NCBI GenBank assembly: GCA_037147235.1
Contig: JBAWVO010000390.1
Span: 1 to 5,269 of the forward strand
Length of the DNA: 5,269 nt
Direction: 5' to 3'
Origin: JANXQG01 sp037147235
Lineage (GTDB): Bacteria > Planctomycetota > Planctomycetia > Pirellulales > Thermoguttaceae
Part shown: piece after piece, positions 5,209 to 5,269 of the stretch
Layout: each line of letters opens with the position of its first letter
Position numbering within the stretch: the stretch's first letter is position 1
Notes under the pieces: generated by a model
What the model was told of the DNA's origin: nothing
The model's input: only the letters and a program-made list of their open reading frames with translations
The model's database searches: none
Program-made: the position numbers and the translations under genes

Positions 5209-5216
5209 AAGCCTTT

Positions 5217-5269
5217 CGGCGCATCAATAAGTGTCGCAAGAAAAGTAGCAGGCACACTCCGTGTGCCGT
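5217..5269 (+). repeat. Dispersed repeat, right copy, with GGCACAC hairpin
   Basis: Bases 5217-5263 are the exact reverse complement of 1-47. The copy starts 8 bases after the hairpin behind the lysine-rich gene and ends in a perfect hairpin, GGCACAC-TCC-GTGTGCC (5251-5267). The same arms with a different loop occur at 4846-4863. As at the left end, it lies downstream of a gene in the sense orientation. Confidence 0.85.

Noticed and set aside
1..5269. Composite transposon bounded by the terminal inverted repeats
   Set aside because: No transposase, integrase or cargo-like genes; the enclosed genes are housekeeping and regulatory, and each repeat lies at a gene's 3' end, so dispersed repeat copies explain it better.
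1..5269. CRISPR array, tRNA or rRNA gene, phage defence system
   Set aside because: No regularly spaced direct repeats, cloverleaf or rRNA-like sequence, and no recognisable defence protein in any credible frame.

Overview
The window reads as chromosomal DNA of a Gram-negative-type bacterium, most likely a planctomycete and possibly of the Pirellulales. This is inferred from gene style only: a lipid A kinase whose N-terminus runs into an FRDLVSGRRRG-type stretch, an FHA-GAF-sigma54 activator, a small PDZ-less M50 membrane protease beginning (M)ILAEPPP, a tiny lysine-rich basic protein, and a high load of short palindromic repeats between genes. No plasmid, phage, CRISPR or transposase gene is visible.

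Layout. Positions 1-3526 hold two minus-strand genes: lpxK (58-1281), and upstream of it a 669-residue sigma54-dependent regulator (1517-3526). The 235-base gap between them is mostly a palindromic element flanked by 14-bp direct repeats. Positions 3527-3827 form a divergent intergenic region with a convincing sigma70-type promoter and a second palindromic element. The plus-strand M50 site-2-protease-like gene (3828-4556) follows. A third palindromic element with exact 8-bp flanking direct repeats sits directly behind it. Then come a candidate structured RNA or leader (about 4768-4923), a hairpin leader, and a strongly initiated 30-residue lysine-rich gene (5011-5103) ending in a UUCG-capped hairpin. 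A 47-bp sequence lies at both ends of the window as a perfect inverted repeat.

The genes do not form an obvious pathway. LpxK makes lipid IVA, the regulator should activate RpoN-dependent promoters elsewhere, the protease cleaves unknown membrane substrates, and the basic peptide probably binds nucleic acid. The strongest unexplained signal is the repeat content. Two elements bracketing the protease gene share related terminal inverted repeats (GGCTCTtCCG...) and a TAATTGT junction but carry different inner palindromes. Another repeat family has entered lpxK in frame and is translated. I found no multi-gene novel system; the best candidates for something undescribed are this nested MITE-like family and the structured RNA/lysine-rich peptide locus.
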